Positions 52,001 to 58,108 of a stretch of 64,000 nt of DNA are shown here, piece after piece. The stretch comes from Thioalkalivibrio sp. AKL19 (GTDB lineage Bacteria > Pseudomonadota > Gammaproteobacteria > Ectothiorhodospirales > Ectothiorhodospiraceae). The first letter of the stretch is position 1, and each line of letters opens with the position of its first letter. The position numbers and the translations under genes are program-made. Location: the NCBI RefSeq assembly GCF_000420165.1, contig NZ_ATUK01000018.1:1-64000 (forward strand). The letters are read 5' to 3'. The notes under the pieces are model-generated. The model made no database searches. It was given only the letters and a program-made list of their open reading frames with translations, and had not been told where the DNA came from.

Positions 52001-52905
52001 TGGACATGGCAGGCCACGACCGTGACGCGGCGGCGTTCGGGGCGCAGGATGGCCGGTTCGGGCTCCTCGGTGTTGACGTGCTGGCTGCTGGCCTCGGCGC
52101 GTTCGGCGCCGAGGATTTCCTCGCGCGTGCGCGCCAGGAGCTCGCCGGGCGCCTTGCCGGCCTCGGCCTCGAGATGGCAATAGTGATCGAGCGCGCGCTT
52201 CGGGTGGCCGCTGGCTGCGAGGGCCTTCATCAGGAGATGGTGCAGGGTCTCGTCGTGTGGCTCCATTGCCAGCAGGCGGTGGAGCTCGGCGAGCAGCGGC
52301 TCGCCCTCGTTGGGCTTGGCCAGCTCGACAAGGTTGTGGGTGATGAAGACGAGAAGATTTTGCCAGTGATGGTCGCGCTGGGCCTGGGCCCAGGCGGACA
52401 GTTCCGGGAGATCCTGCAGGGCGCGCAGGCCCTCGAGGAAGTGCCCGCGGTAGTCGCAGACGATCGACAGGTTCGGATGTGCGGCGGTGGCTGCGCGGCT
52501 TTCGGCGGTGCGTCGCTCGGCGCGGGCACGCTCGGCAGGCGGGGTGGTCGTCTCGCGGCCCTCGGCGGCGCGGCGTTCGGCGCGCGCACGATGCAGGGTG
52601 AGGAAGTCGATGGACGATCCCGGTTGTGGCTGGAAGCGGACATAGCGGGGCGTGGCGTCGAGCAGCGGGGGATCGCTGTCCGGAAGCTGGCGGCGCAGCT
52701 GGAACAGGCCCTGGCGCAGGTTGACCCGGGCGCTGTCGGAGTCGAGGTCTGGCCAGAACAGGCGTGCCAGCTCCTCGCGCGGGATGCGCCGGGGACTCTC
52801 GGCCGCCACATAGGTCAGGAGCAGACCCAGCTTGGTCCCGGACAGGGCGGGTATGTCACGGTCCTGCACGCGTACGCCGACGGTGCCGAAGGTCGTGATT
52901 TCCAT
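49030..52905 (-). CDS. Giant SARP/AfsR-like transcriptional regulator (DNA-binding, BTAD, cyclase-like, AAA ATPase, TPR)
   Basis: 1291 aa from ATG 52905 (a TTG 22 codons earlier is also possible; neither has a good ribosome site). Order: OmpR-like DNA-binding domain (MEITTFGTVGVRVQDRDI) to about residue 95; Arg/Glu-rich linker with two copies of RARAERR-AE; BTAD helices about 145-260; nucleotide-cyclase-homology-like region about 300-460; STAND-type ATPase with Walker A GEAGLGKSR near 498 and Walker B LLICDDLHWMD near 620; winged helix; then TPR-like helices to the end. Such signal-integrating regulators are rare in gammaproteobacteria. Ligand and targets unknown; upstream gap 52972-53055 shows no clear promoter. 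Confidence 0.85.
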   Translation of the reverse strand: MEITTFGTVGVRVQDRDIPALSGTKLGLLLTYVAAESPRRIPREELARLFWPDLDSDSARVNLRQGLFQLRRQLPDSDPPLLDATPRYVRFQPQPGSSIDFLTLHRARAERRAAEGRETTTPPAERARAERRTAESRAATAAHPNLSIVCDYRGHFLEGLRALQDLPELSAWAQAQRDHHWQNLLVFITHNLVELAKPNEGEPLLAELHRLLAMEPHDETLHHLLMKALAASGHPKRALDHYCHLEAEAGKAPGELLARTREEILGAERAEASSQHVNTEEPEPAILRPERRRVTVVACHVQPDASADIEVQQQQVNRALEHVDFVLLSHHGHVVPSPGHGLLAYFGYPAGREEATVDAVHAAWQALETAPADCQLRLAVDTDLIVTGVDPDLPDPTGQLTARVHDCAQHADPGTLRVSEPTYARVSGYFTFREAEDGTGAYRVTSDPGPLDRVDAQSLRGLTPLTGRSPELQQLRGHWDQVLESGELRFVLVQGEAGLGKSRLARGLDQQVRGQARSRYLLKCREDRTRQLLAPVRQAFATWMGNDSLREARQRHLEGALKHAGTAAELAPRLAHWLTHPDADGPESLAHEGLDRDRIIDTLVELVHRRAAHGPTLLICDDLHWMDSGTSEFLRRLYQRLHRQPIMAILTARMSFRSSWRDLSLEHIRLHGLDDAAAHDLVDRLDPNGRLSSGLRDQLIERGEGVPLFLEELTRYALEAARTGRLPDTLPPGLSNLLVARLEQLGSARELAHSAAVIGRDFDTRILSRLRGQPADTIRRQLTRLTGKGFIEPAGMVDGVRYRFRHVLFRQAAYESMLLSDRTRLHGQLADLMQEDGENGMQTADWGRIADHLYHAGRYSEAVAAWLRAGEAAFARGILPEASQYFEDALGCLERHPEAQEKGKKGGYEQDTLRALGGLGASNLALLGYGSRMVNDIFERAMRLTAPEQDPVQYFRVLWGLWHGAGSWHGFQEAHRLAAEMEQLAERSGDRLLKIAAHYVQGNTHFWTGRFAEALEHQTQAVELYRDEDHATLVARHTENPAISARGFMAWTLLHLGNHARAWTEMDAACKQADQLGHRPTEAFVHTFRSVLGFYCADPESALPAARRALSIAREYDYPLWRAAGITLESWALARQGQADAHEAIEQQVEAMRHIMDGVNTIFQLVLLDALQTSDTAPEQCLAVADEALSGCRKRGDLAFEPAIRRLRAVALLANSDAQDEEGWKELERARRIAHEQGNPNIERQTLLDYARFATDSQVQTWAERELLRINHCIIPRSHPDEPRQRDPRLA

Positions 52906-53055
52906 ATGCGCCAAAGCGGTCTCCGTCTTTCTCGGCAGTCGTTGGCTGCCATTCGTGTGCCGGTCAAACAACCTGGCTACCGTACCCTCCGGCGTGATTC
53001 CGGCGCGGGGTTCGTGTCCGCCTGACTGGATTGTACCGGCATTCTGCCGTACGGG

Positions 53056-53547
53056 TCAGTCAATGCGGATGGTGGTGTAGCCCTGGTTCTCGTAGCCCAT
53101 GATCGACAGGAACGTGTTGCCCACCAGTTCAATCCCGGGCAGCAGGTCATCCTGTGCGAGGTCGAAGCGCCGGGTCGCGATGTGGCAGGCCTCCATGTGG
53201 ATGCCGTCCAGCGCCTGCAGGCCCTCCAGACGTTCGTGGACGTGGCGTACGGCGGACACGTCTTCGATGTCGAGGTGATCGGTCGAGCGGGCGATCAGCG
53301 CGGCCGCGCCGCCACGGAAGGCGAAGACCATCTGCGGCTCCAGGCCCTGGCGCTGCATGTCTTCATAGGTCTCGCGGATCACGCTCAGGCGGGCGATCAG
53401 GCGCTCCGGTTCGGCGATGGTGATGTCCCAGAGGATGCGCCCGGTGTCCATGCCGGCAATGGCGCGCTGGTCGCCGGGCTTGTCGGCGAGCGCCAGGCTG
53501 GGGAGCAATAGGGCGCACAGCAGGAAGGAAGCAAGAAGGCGTTGCAT
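53056..53547 (-). CDS. Periplasmic DsrE/F-like protein
   Basis: 163 aa. Signal peptide LLASFLLCALLLPSLALA, then a DsrE-type alpha/beta domain: ILWDITIAEPERLIARLSVI, MVFAFRGGAAALI, GIHMEACHIATRRFDLAQDDLLPGIELVGN. One conserved-looking Cys in EACHIA could be a sulfur-carrier site, as in exported DsrE-like proteins of sulfur oxidisers. AAAGGGACG precedes the ATG at 53547. Single gene; no catalytic partner is next to it. Confidence 0.72.
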   Translation of the reverse strand: MQRLLASFLLCALLLPSLALADKPGDQRAIAGMDTGRILWDITIAEPERLIARLSVIRETYEDMQRQGLEPQMVFAFRGGAAALIARSTDHLDIEDVSAVRHVHERLEGLQALDGIHMEACHIATRRFDLAQDDLLPGIELVGNTFLSIMGYENQGYTTIRID

Positions 53548-53641
53548 GGCGTTCGTCCCTTTTTGGCGGAAATCCTGCCTTGAGAGTAGCAGGCTCGCTG
53601 GCGCTGTGTGCACACGAGTCCGGGGTCCAGCCCGTGGCGGG

Positions 53642-53677
53642 GGAGGCCGGACCCGGGGACGGCGGGTTCCGGCCTCC
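53642..53677 (-). terminator. GC hairpin after the photolyase operon
   Basis: GGAGGCCGGACCC pairs with GGGTTCCGGCCTCC (one bulge) just beyond the stop of the 87-aa gene at 53689. No T-run, so a weak or Rho-assisted terminator. Confidence 0.45.
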
Positions 53678-53688
53678 GCAAGCGCCGC

Positions 53689-53952
53689 TTAGTGACCGTG
53701 GTGGCCGTGATGCAGGTATTCCACCCCGTCGAGGCTCTGGATCTCGATCTCGCGCACCGGGATGAAGCGTGCCGATCCCGGGCTCACGATCTCCTCGGTG
53801 ACGCGGATGCGGTAGGGGGCCTCGTGGTTCAGCAGCTGGCCGACAAAGCGTTGCCCTTCGTGGGTCACGCGTACCGGCGTGGTGTCGTCGTAGCGGCTGA
53901 AGTTGTAGCTCACGTCCTTGGGGTATTTCAGGTTCTGTTCGGAAAAGGTCAT
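53689..53952 (-). CDS. Small uncharacterised protein with His-rich C-terminus, 87 aa
   Basis: Starts MTFSEQNLKYPKDVSYNFSR and continues as a compact beta-rich domain (TPVRVTHEGQRFVGQLLN, RIRVTEEIVSPGSARFIPVR) ending YLHHGHHGH. No cysteines, signal peptide or membrane segment. The start lies 17 bases after the photolyase stop, so it is the last gene of that operon. The terminal His cluster could bind metal. I do not recognise the family. Confidence 0.65.
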   Translation of the reverse strand: MTFSEQNLKYPKDVSYNFSRYDDTTPVRVTHEGQRFVGQLLNHEAPYRIRVTEEIVSPGSARFIPVREIEIQSLDGVEYLHHGHHGH

Positions 53953-53969
53953 GGTTGGGCCCGTTGCAG

Positions 53970-55376
53970 TCAGTGGTCTTTTACGGCCTGGAAGGCCTCG
54001 AGTGCGGCCTGGCGGCTGGCTTTCAGGTCCACGATCGGGTCCGGATAGCCGCGGGCGCCGCCGGCACCTGGCGCGTGAATATACCGCGTTTCGACGTCCT
54101 GGAGCACGGGGACGAAGCGACGCACAAAGGTCCCGTCCGGATCGTGGCGTTCGCCCTGGGTTCGCGGATTGAAGACGCGGAAATAGGGCGCCGCGTCGGC
54201 ACCGCAGCCGCCGGCCCACTGCCAGCCGAGGGTGTTGGCGGCGAGGTCGGCGTCCACCAGGGTATCCCAGAACCAGCGGGCCCCGTGCCGCCAGTGCAGG
54301 CGCAGGTTCTTGGTCAGGAAGGATCCGACCACCATGCGCAGGCGGTTGTGCATCCAGCCGGTTTCCCATAACTGGCGCATCGCCGCGTCGACGATCGGGA
54401 GCCCGGTCTCGCCGTGCTGCCAGGCCTGCAGGTCGCGTCGGGCCTCGCGCCAGGGGAAGGCCTCGAAGCGCGGGTTCAGCGGTTGTTCCGGGGTGTGCGG
54501 GAAGTGGTAGAGCACGTGATGGGCGAACTCGCGCCAGCCGAGTTCGCGGACGAAGGCCTCGGGGCCGCCGCTGTCCGGGTGCAGGCCGGCCTGGCGCAGC
54601 GCGCGCAGGATCTGGTGCGGTGATATCTCGCCGAAGTGCAGGTGCGGCGACAGGCGCGAGGTGCCGTCGTGGTCCGGACGGTCGCGCTCCACGCCGTAGT
54701 GGCGCACCGCGCCGTCGAGGAAATGTTCCAGCCGTTCGAGGGCCGCTCGCTCGCCGGGCGTCCATGCGGCGCGCAGGCCGGCGGCCCAGTCGATGGCGGG
54801 CAGGAGTTGGAGGTGTTCGGGCTGCAGGCGGTCGGGCCAGGTGCCGGGTGGCGCGAGGGTAGCGGGCGCGGGCAGCGGGTCGCGGTCGATGCCGCGCTTG
54901 AGGCAGGCCTTCCAGAACGGGCTGAAGACCCTGTAGGGCCGACCCTGGCCGGTCTCGACGTCCCAGGGCTCGATCAGCAGGTGGGCATTGAAGCTGTGCA
55001 CCTCGAGTCCATCGGCGCGCAGCCCGGCCTTGATTTCCGGGTCGCGCAGGACGAAGGCGGGGTCGTACAGGCGGTTCCAGTAGACGGCGGTGGCACCGGT
55101 TTCGCGCACGAGGCTTCGCAGGGTCTCGAGGCTGGGGCCGGCGCGCAGGGTCAGGCGGGAGCCCAGCGCGCGCAGGTCACGCTCCAGAGCCTGGAGGCTG
55201 TGGTGCAACCACCAGTTGGAGGCGGCGCCCGACTGCCATGGGGCCTCTTCCTCCGGGGCATGGATGAAAACCGGGATGACCGGGCCCCCGCGTTCGCAGG
55301 CGGCGTGCAACGCGGGCTGGTCGGCCAGGCGCAGGTCGCGACGCAGCCAGACGAGGGTGGGGCCAGGATCCGGCAT
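53970..55376 (-). CDS. phrB: Class I deoxyribodipyrimidine photolyase / cryptochrome
   Basis: 468 aa. N-terminal antenna-binding Rossmann domain (LVWLRRDLRLADQPALHAA) and C-terminal FAD-binding helical domain with TSRLSPHLHFGEISP, ELGWREFAHHVLYHFP, GETGLPIVDAAMRQLWETGWMHNR and DADLAANTLGWQWAGGCG. Uses blue light to split cyclobutane pyrimidine dimers. TGATG overlap with the upstream FeS-type photolyase gene couples their translation. Confidence 0.94.
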   Translation of the reverse strand: MPDPGPTLVWLRRDLRLADQPALHAACERGGPVIPVFIHAPEEEAPWQSGAASNWWLHHSLQALERDLRALGSRLTLRAGPSLETLRSLVRETGATAVYWNRLYDPAFVLRDPEIKAGLRADGLEVHSFNAHLLIEPWDVETGQGRPYRVFSPFWKACLKRGIDRDPLPAPATLAPPGTWPDRLQPEHLQLLPAIDWAAGLRAAWTPGERAALERLEHFLDGAVRHYGVERDRPDHDGTSRLSPHLHFGEISPHQILRALRQAGLHPDSGGPEAFVRELGWREFAHHVLYHFPHTPEQPLNPRFEAFPWREARRDLQAWQHGETGLPIVDAAMRQLWETGWMHNRLRMVVGSFLTKNLRLHWRHGARWFWDTLVDADLAANTLGWQWAGGCGADAAPYFRVFNPRTQGERHDPDGTFVRRFVPVLQDVETRYIHAPGAGGARGYPDPIVDLKASRQAALEAFQAVKDH

Positions 55377-56944
55377 CAGATGCGGCCTCCCTGCGCGAGT
55401 GCATTGCGGATGTGGCCGGCCCGGTCGCGGATGGCCTGCAGGCGTTCGGGATCCATCTTTTCGACGTGCTTCCATTGCAGTGCGGTGCGCGGATGACGGG
55501 CGAAACGGTCGCGGTGGCGGTCGAGGAAGTCCCAGTACAGCGTGGTGAAGGGGCAGGCGTTCTCGCCCACGGCCTCGGCGGCGTCGAACGGGCACTGCCG
55601 GCAGTAGTTGCTCATGCGCTGGATGTAGCGCCCGGTCGCAACGTAGGGCTTGGAGGCGATGCGCCCGTCGTCCGCGTACTGTGACATGCCGATCACGTTG
55701 GGGAGCTCCACCCACTCCACGGCATCGACATAGATGCCCAGGTACCAGGCGTGGATCTCGGCGGGGTGCACGCCCAGGAGCTGGGCGAACAGCCCGGTGA
55801 CCATGAGGCGCTGGATATGGTGTGCGTACCCGAGTTTCAGCGTCTGATCCACCGTCTGGTGGAGGCAGTGCATGGAGGTGTCGGCGTCCCAGTAGAGGGC
55901 CGGCAGCGGCTGGTCTGCCGCCAGGGCGTTCCACTCGTGCCAGGACTGGCCAAAGTGGAAGTACAGCCCGCGCACATACTCGCGCCAGCCGAGGATCTGG
56001 CGGATGAAGCCCTCCACGGAGGGGAGCGGCGCGTGGCCGTCGCGCCAGGTCTGCTCGGCCGCGTCAATCACGCTGCGCGGGTCGATCAGGTGCAGGTTCA
56101 GCGCGGCGGACAGGCGGGCGTGGTAGAGCCAGGGACGGTCGGTCCACATCGCGTCCTGACAGGTGCCGAACGCGGGCAGGCGGTGCTGGATAAAGTCGTC
56201 GAGGGCCTGCTGCGCCTGTTCCGGGGTGACCGGCCAGTCGAAGTCATCGGCGTGACCCGGAAGGTCCGGGAGGTGCCGGGTGATGTCCTCCAGGCACTCG
56301 CGGGTGAGCGCGTCGGGCGGGAAACCCACGGGCTGGGGCAGGGGGCCCGGGCCATCCCGTCCGAAGTGTCCGCGGTTATCGGCGTCGAAATTCCACTGGC
56401 CGCCCGCCGGCTCGTGGCCGTTCATCAGCACGGCCAGGGCCGCGCGCTGTTCCCGGTAGAAGTACTCCATGCGCAGCTGCTTGCGCCCTTTGGCCCAGGT
56501 CCGAAAGGCCTCCAGCGGGACCAGGAAGTGCGGGTCGTCCAGTATCTCCAGCGGGATGCCCCGGTCGGCACAGGCTCGTTCCAGCTGGAGGAGGACGCGG
56601 TGTTCCCCCGGCTGCAGGACCCGGACCTGCCGCGGCCGGAGCTGGTCGAGATCCGCAAGCAGGGCGTTGCCCAGGGTCTGTCGGCTGTGTTCGCCCAGAC
56701 GGCGGTAGGAAACGGTCAGGCCCTCGTCGCGGCGCTGCGCGGCGAAGTGGCGCATCGCTGACAGGAACAGAAGGGTGCGGGCAACGTGTGACGGCACGTG
56801 CCGGGATTCTTCGGTGACCTCGGCCATCCAGAGACAATCCTGCTCGGGGTCCAGATGCTGCAGGCCCGGGTGGTCCGGAGCGAGCTGGTCGCCGAGCACG
56901 ACCAGGAGGGTGCGCACGGTCGCGGGCGAGGTGGACGGGGCCAC
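55376..56944 (-). CDS. FeS-type bacterial photolyase/cryptochrome (FeS-BCP; (6-4) photolyase group)
   Basis: 522 aa. N-terminal domain VVLGDQLAPDHPGLQHLDPEQD, C-terminal FAD domain with FIRQILGWREYVRGLYFHF and GYAHHIQRLMVTGLFAQLLGV. The four [4Fe-4S] cysteines expected for this class are visible: MHCLHQ, YCRQCPFD and ENACPF. Prokaryotic (6-4) photolyases such as Agrobacterium PhrB belong here. Begins 24 bases after the MerR regulator stop. Two different photolyases in one operon would cover both main UV lesions. Confidence 0.92.
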   Translation of the reverse strand: MAPSTSPATVRTLLVVLGDQLAPDHPGLQHLDPEQDCLWMAEVTEESRHVPSHVARTLLFLSAMRHFAAQRRDEGLTVSYRRLGEHSRQTLGNALLADLDQLRPRQVRVLQPGEHRVLLQLERACADRGIPLEILDDPHFLVPLEAFRTWAKGRKQLRMEYFYREQRAALAVLMNGHEPAGGQWNFDADNRGHFGRDGPGPLPQPVGFPPDALTRECLEDITRHLPDLPGHADDFDWPVTPEQAQQALDDFIQHRLPAFGTCQDAMWTDRPWLYHARLSAALNLHLIDPRSVIDAAEQTWRDGHAPLPSVEGFIRQILGWREYVRGLYFHFGQSWHEWNALAADQPLPALYWDADTSMHCLHQTVDQTLKLGYAHHIQRLMVTGLFAQLLGVHPAEIHAWYLGIYVDAVEWVELPNVIGMSQYADDGRIASKPYVATGRYIQRMSNYCRQCPFDAAEAVGENACPFTTLYWDFLDRHRDRFARHPRTALQWKHVEKMDPERLQAIRDRAGHIRNALAQGGRI

Positions 56945-56968
56945 GGAGCCGGGAAACGGTGGGGACGG

Positions 56969-57961
56969 CTACTGGGGCAGGTGCCGCGAGAGCCGCGCCG
57001 CGGCTTCCAGGGGCGGCCCGGGCAGGACCTCGATCTCGCGGCCGTGTTCGCACTTCGAAAGCTCCAGGGCCGCCGAGCCCGCAAGGTAGCAGGGCGGACC
57101 GGCCTGCTTGAGGATGGCCTCCACCCGGGGGAGCTCGGGGCTGCGCATCAGTTGCGAGGAGCCATGGATGATCAGCGCCGGGGCGTTGAGGCGGCGCATC
57201 AGGGTCTCCAGGCCCTCGGGGCTGGTGGCGTCGAACAGGGGCAGGGTCTTCAGGCCGCGGCGGGCGCAGGCGAGCTGCAGCAACATGCCGCCGACCTGCT
57301 GGTGACCGCCGCCCAGCACCAGGCAGGGGTAGGCGGGGTCATCGCAGGCCCGGGTCGCGGTGCGCAACTGATCGGCGAAGGCCGCGGTGGCCCAGGCCGC
57401 GAAGATGGCCAGGCGGACTTCGCCTTCGGCGTCGTGCCGGGACTCCTCGCGCAGGCGGCGGTAGACCTCGAGGAAGGCGCTTTCGTGGACGCCATCCCAG
57501 CCGTGGCGCATGACCTGCCGGGCGTAGGTGCGATCCAGTTCACCGACGTCCAGATCCGTGACCGAGTCGTACAGGGCCTCGGCGAGAGGGTCCATGGTGT
57601 GGGGGGCGATCCCGGGGCTGGCACTCGTGCGCCGTTGAGGCCGCCTGGTGTTCTCCGGGGTCGTCCCGGTCTTGCTCGGCTCGGACCGGGCGGGTGCCGA
57701 CGCGGGTTCGTCATCCAGGACCCGATGGACCTGGGACACCGGTATGCCCTGTTCCAGCAGCTCCATGATCCGCTTGATCCGCGCGATGTCACCAAGGCTG
57801 TAGAGCCGGTGACCCTTGGGTGTGCGCATCGGGCGAATCAGCCCGTAGCGGCGCTCCCAGGCACGTAGCGTCACGTCGTTGATGCCCGTCTCCGCGCATA
57901 CGTGCCGGATCGGGTACAGGCCTTCTTCGTCGTGGGGTTCGATGTGCGTCGCGCTCGCCAT
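56969..57961 (-). CDS. MerR-type regulator with cobalamin-binding-like C-terminus (CarH/LitR group)
   Basis: 330 aa from ATG 57961 (an ATG six codons upstream lies inside the operator). Residues about 15-85: MerR DNA-binding domain (YPIRHVCAETGINDVTLRAWERRYGL). Then a variable Pro/Ser-rich linker, a helical bundle (about 125-215) and a flavodoxin-like domain (CLVLGGGHQQVGGMLLQLACARRG). CarH-type light sensors bind B12 with a helix-bundle W-x9-EH motif and an E/D-x-H-x2-G loop. Here the first is not seen and the second is altered to HQQVG, so light sensing by B12 is uncertain. Heads the photolyase operon, a usual place for this family. Confidence 0.82.
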   Translation of the reverse strand: MASATHIEPHDEEGLYPIRHVCAETGINDVTLRAWERRYGLIRPMRTPKGHRLYSLGDIARIKRIMELLEQGIPVSQVHRVLDDEPASAPARSEPSKTGTTPENTRRPQRRTSASPGIAPHTMDPLAEALYDSVTDLDVGELDRTYARQVMRHGWDGVHESAFLEVYRRLREESRHDAEGEVRLAIFAAWATAAFADQLRTATRACDDPAYPCLVLGGGHQQVGGMLLQLACARRGLKTLPLFDATSPEGLETLMRRLNAPALIIHGSSQLMRSPELPRVEAILKQAGPPCYLAGSAALELSKCEHGREIEVLPGPPLEAAARLSRHLPQ

Positions 57962-57968
57962 GAATAAA

Positions 57969-58008
57969 TTGTACGACATTTATACAGCGCATGTACAAGC
58001 GGTGAAAT
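57969..58008. promoter_or_regulatory. Divergent promoter with TGTAC-type operator repeats
   Basis: TTGTAC (57969-57974), TATACA (57981-57986) and GTACAA (57993-57998) repeat the TGTA-A pattern bound by CarH/LitR-like MerR proteins. On the minus strand -35 TTTCAC and -10 TATAAA are 17 bases apart and are covered by these repeats, with the start codon so close that the merR transcript may be nearly leaderless. A weaker plus-strand -10-like TGAAAT points to the gene at 58109. Confidence 0.7.
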
Positions 58009-58108
58009 ATGTGCTGCGATCCGCGTGGCCCCGGGAATGGGAATGAACCTTCCCGGTCTGCGCGTCCCAAAGGGTAGCAACCTTTTTTCGTTGTTGCTGG
58101 AGGATCGC

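Noticed and set aside
49027-53025. A plus-strand open frame of about 1,332 codons opposite the SARP-like regulator
   Set aside because: Antisense shadow; the minus frame carries Walker motifs, DNA-binding and TPR patterns. No ribosome site or domain supports the plus frame.
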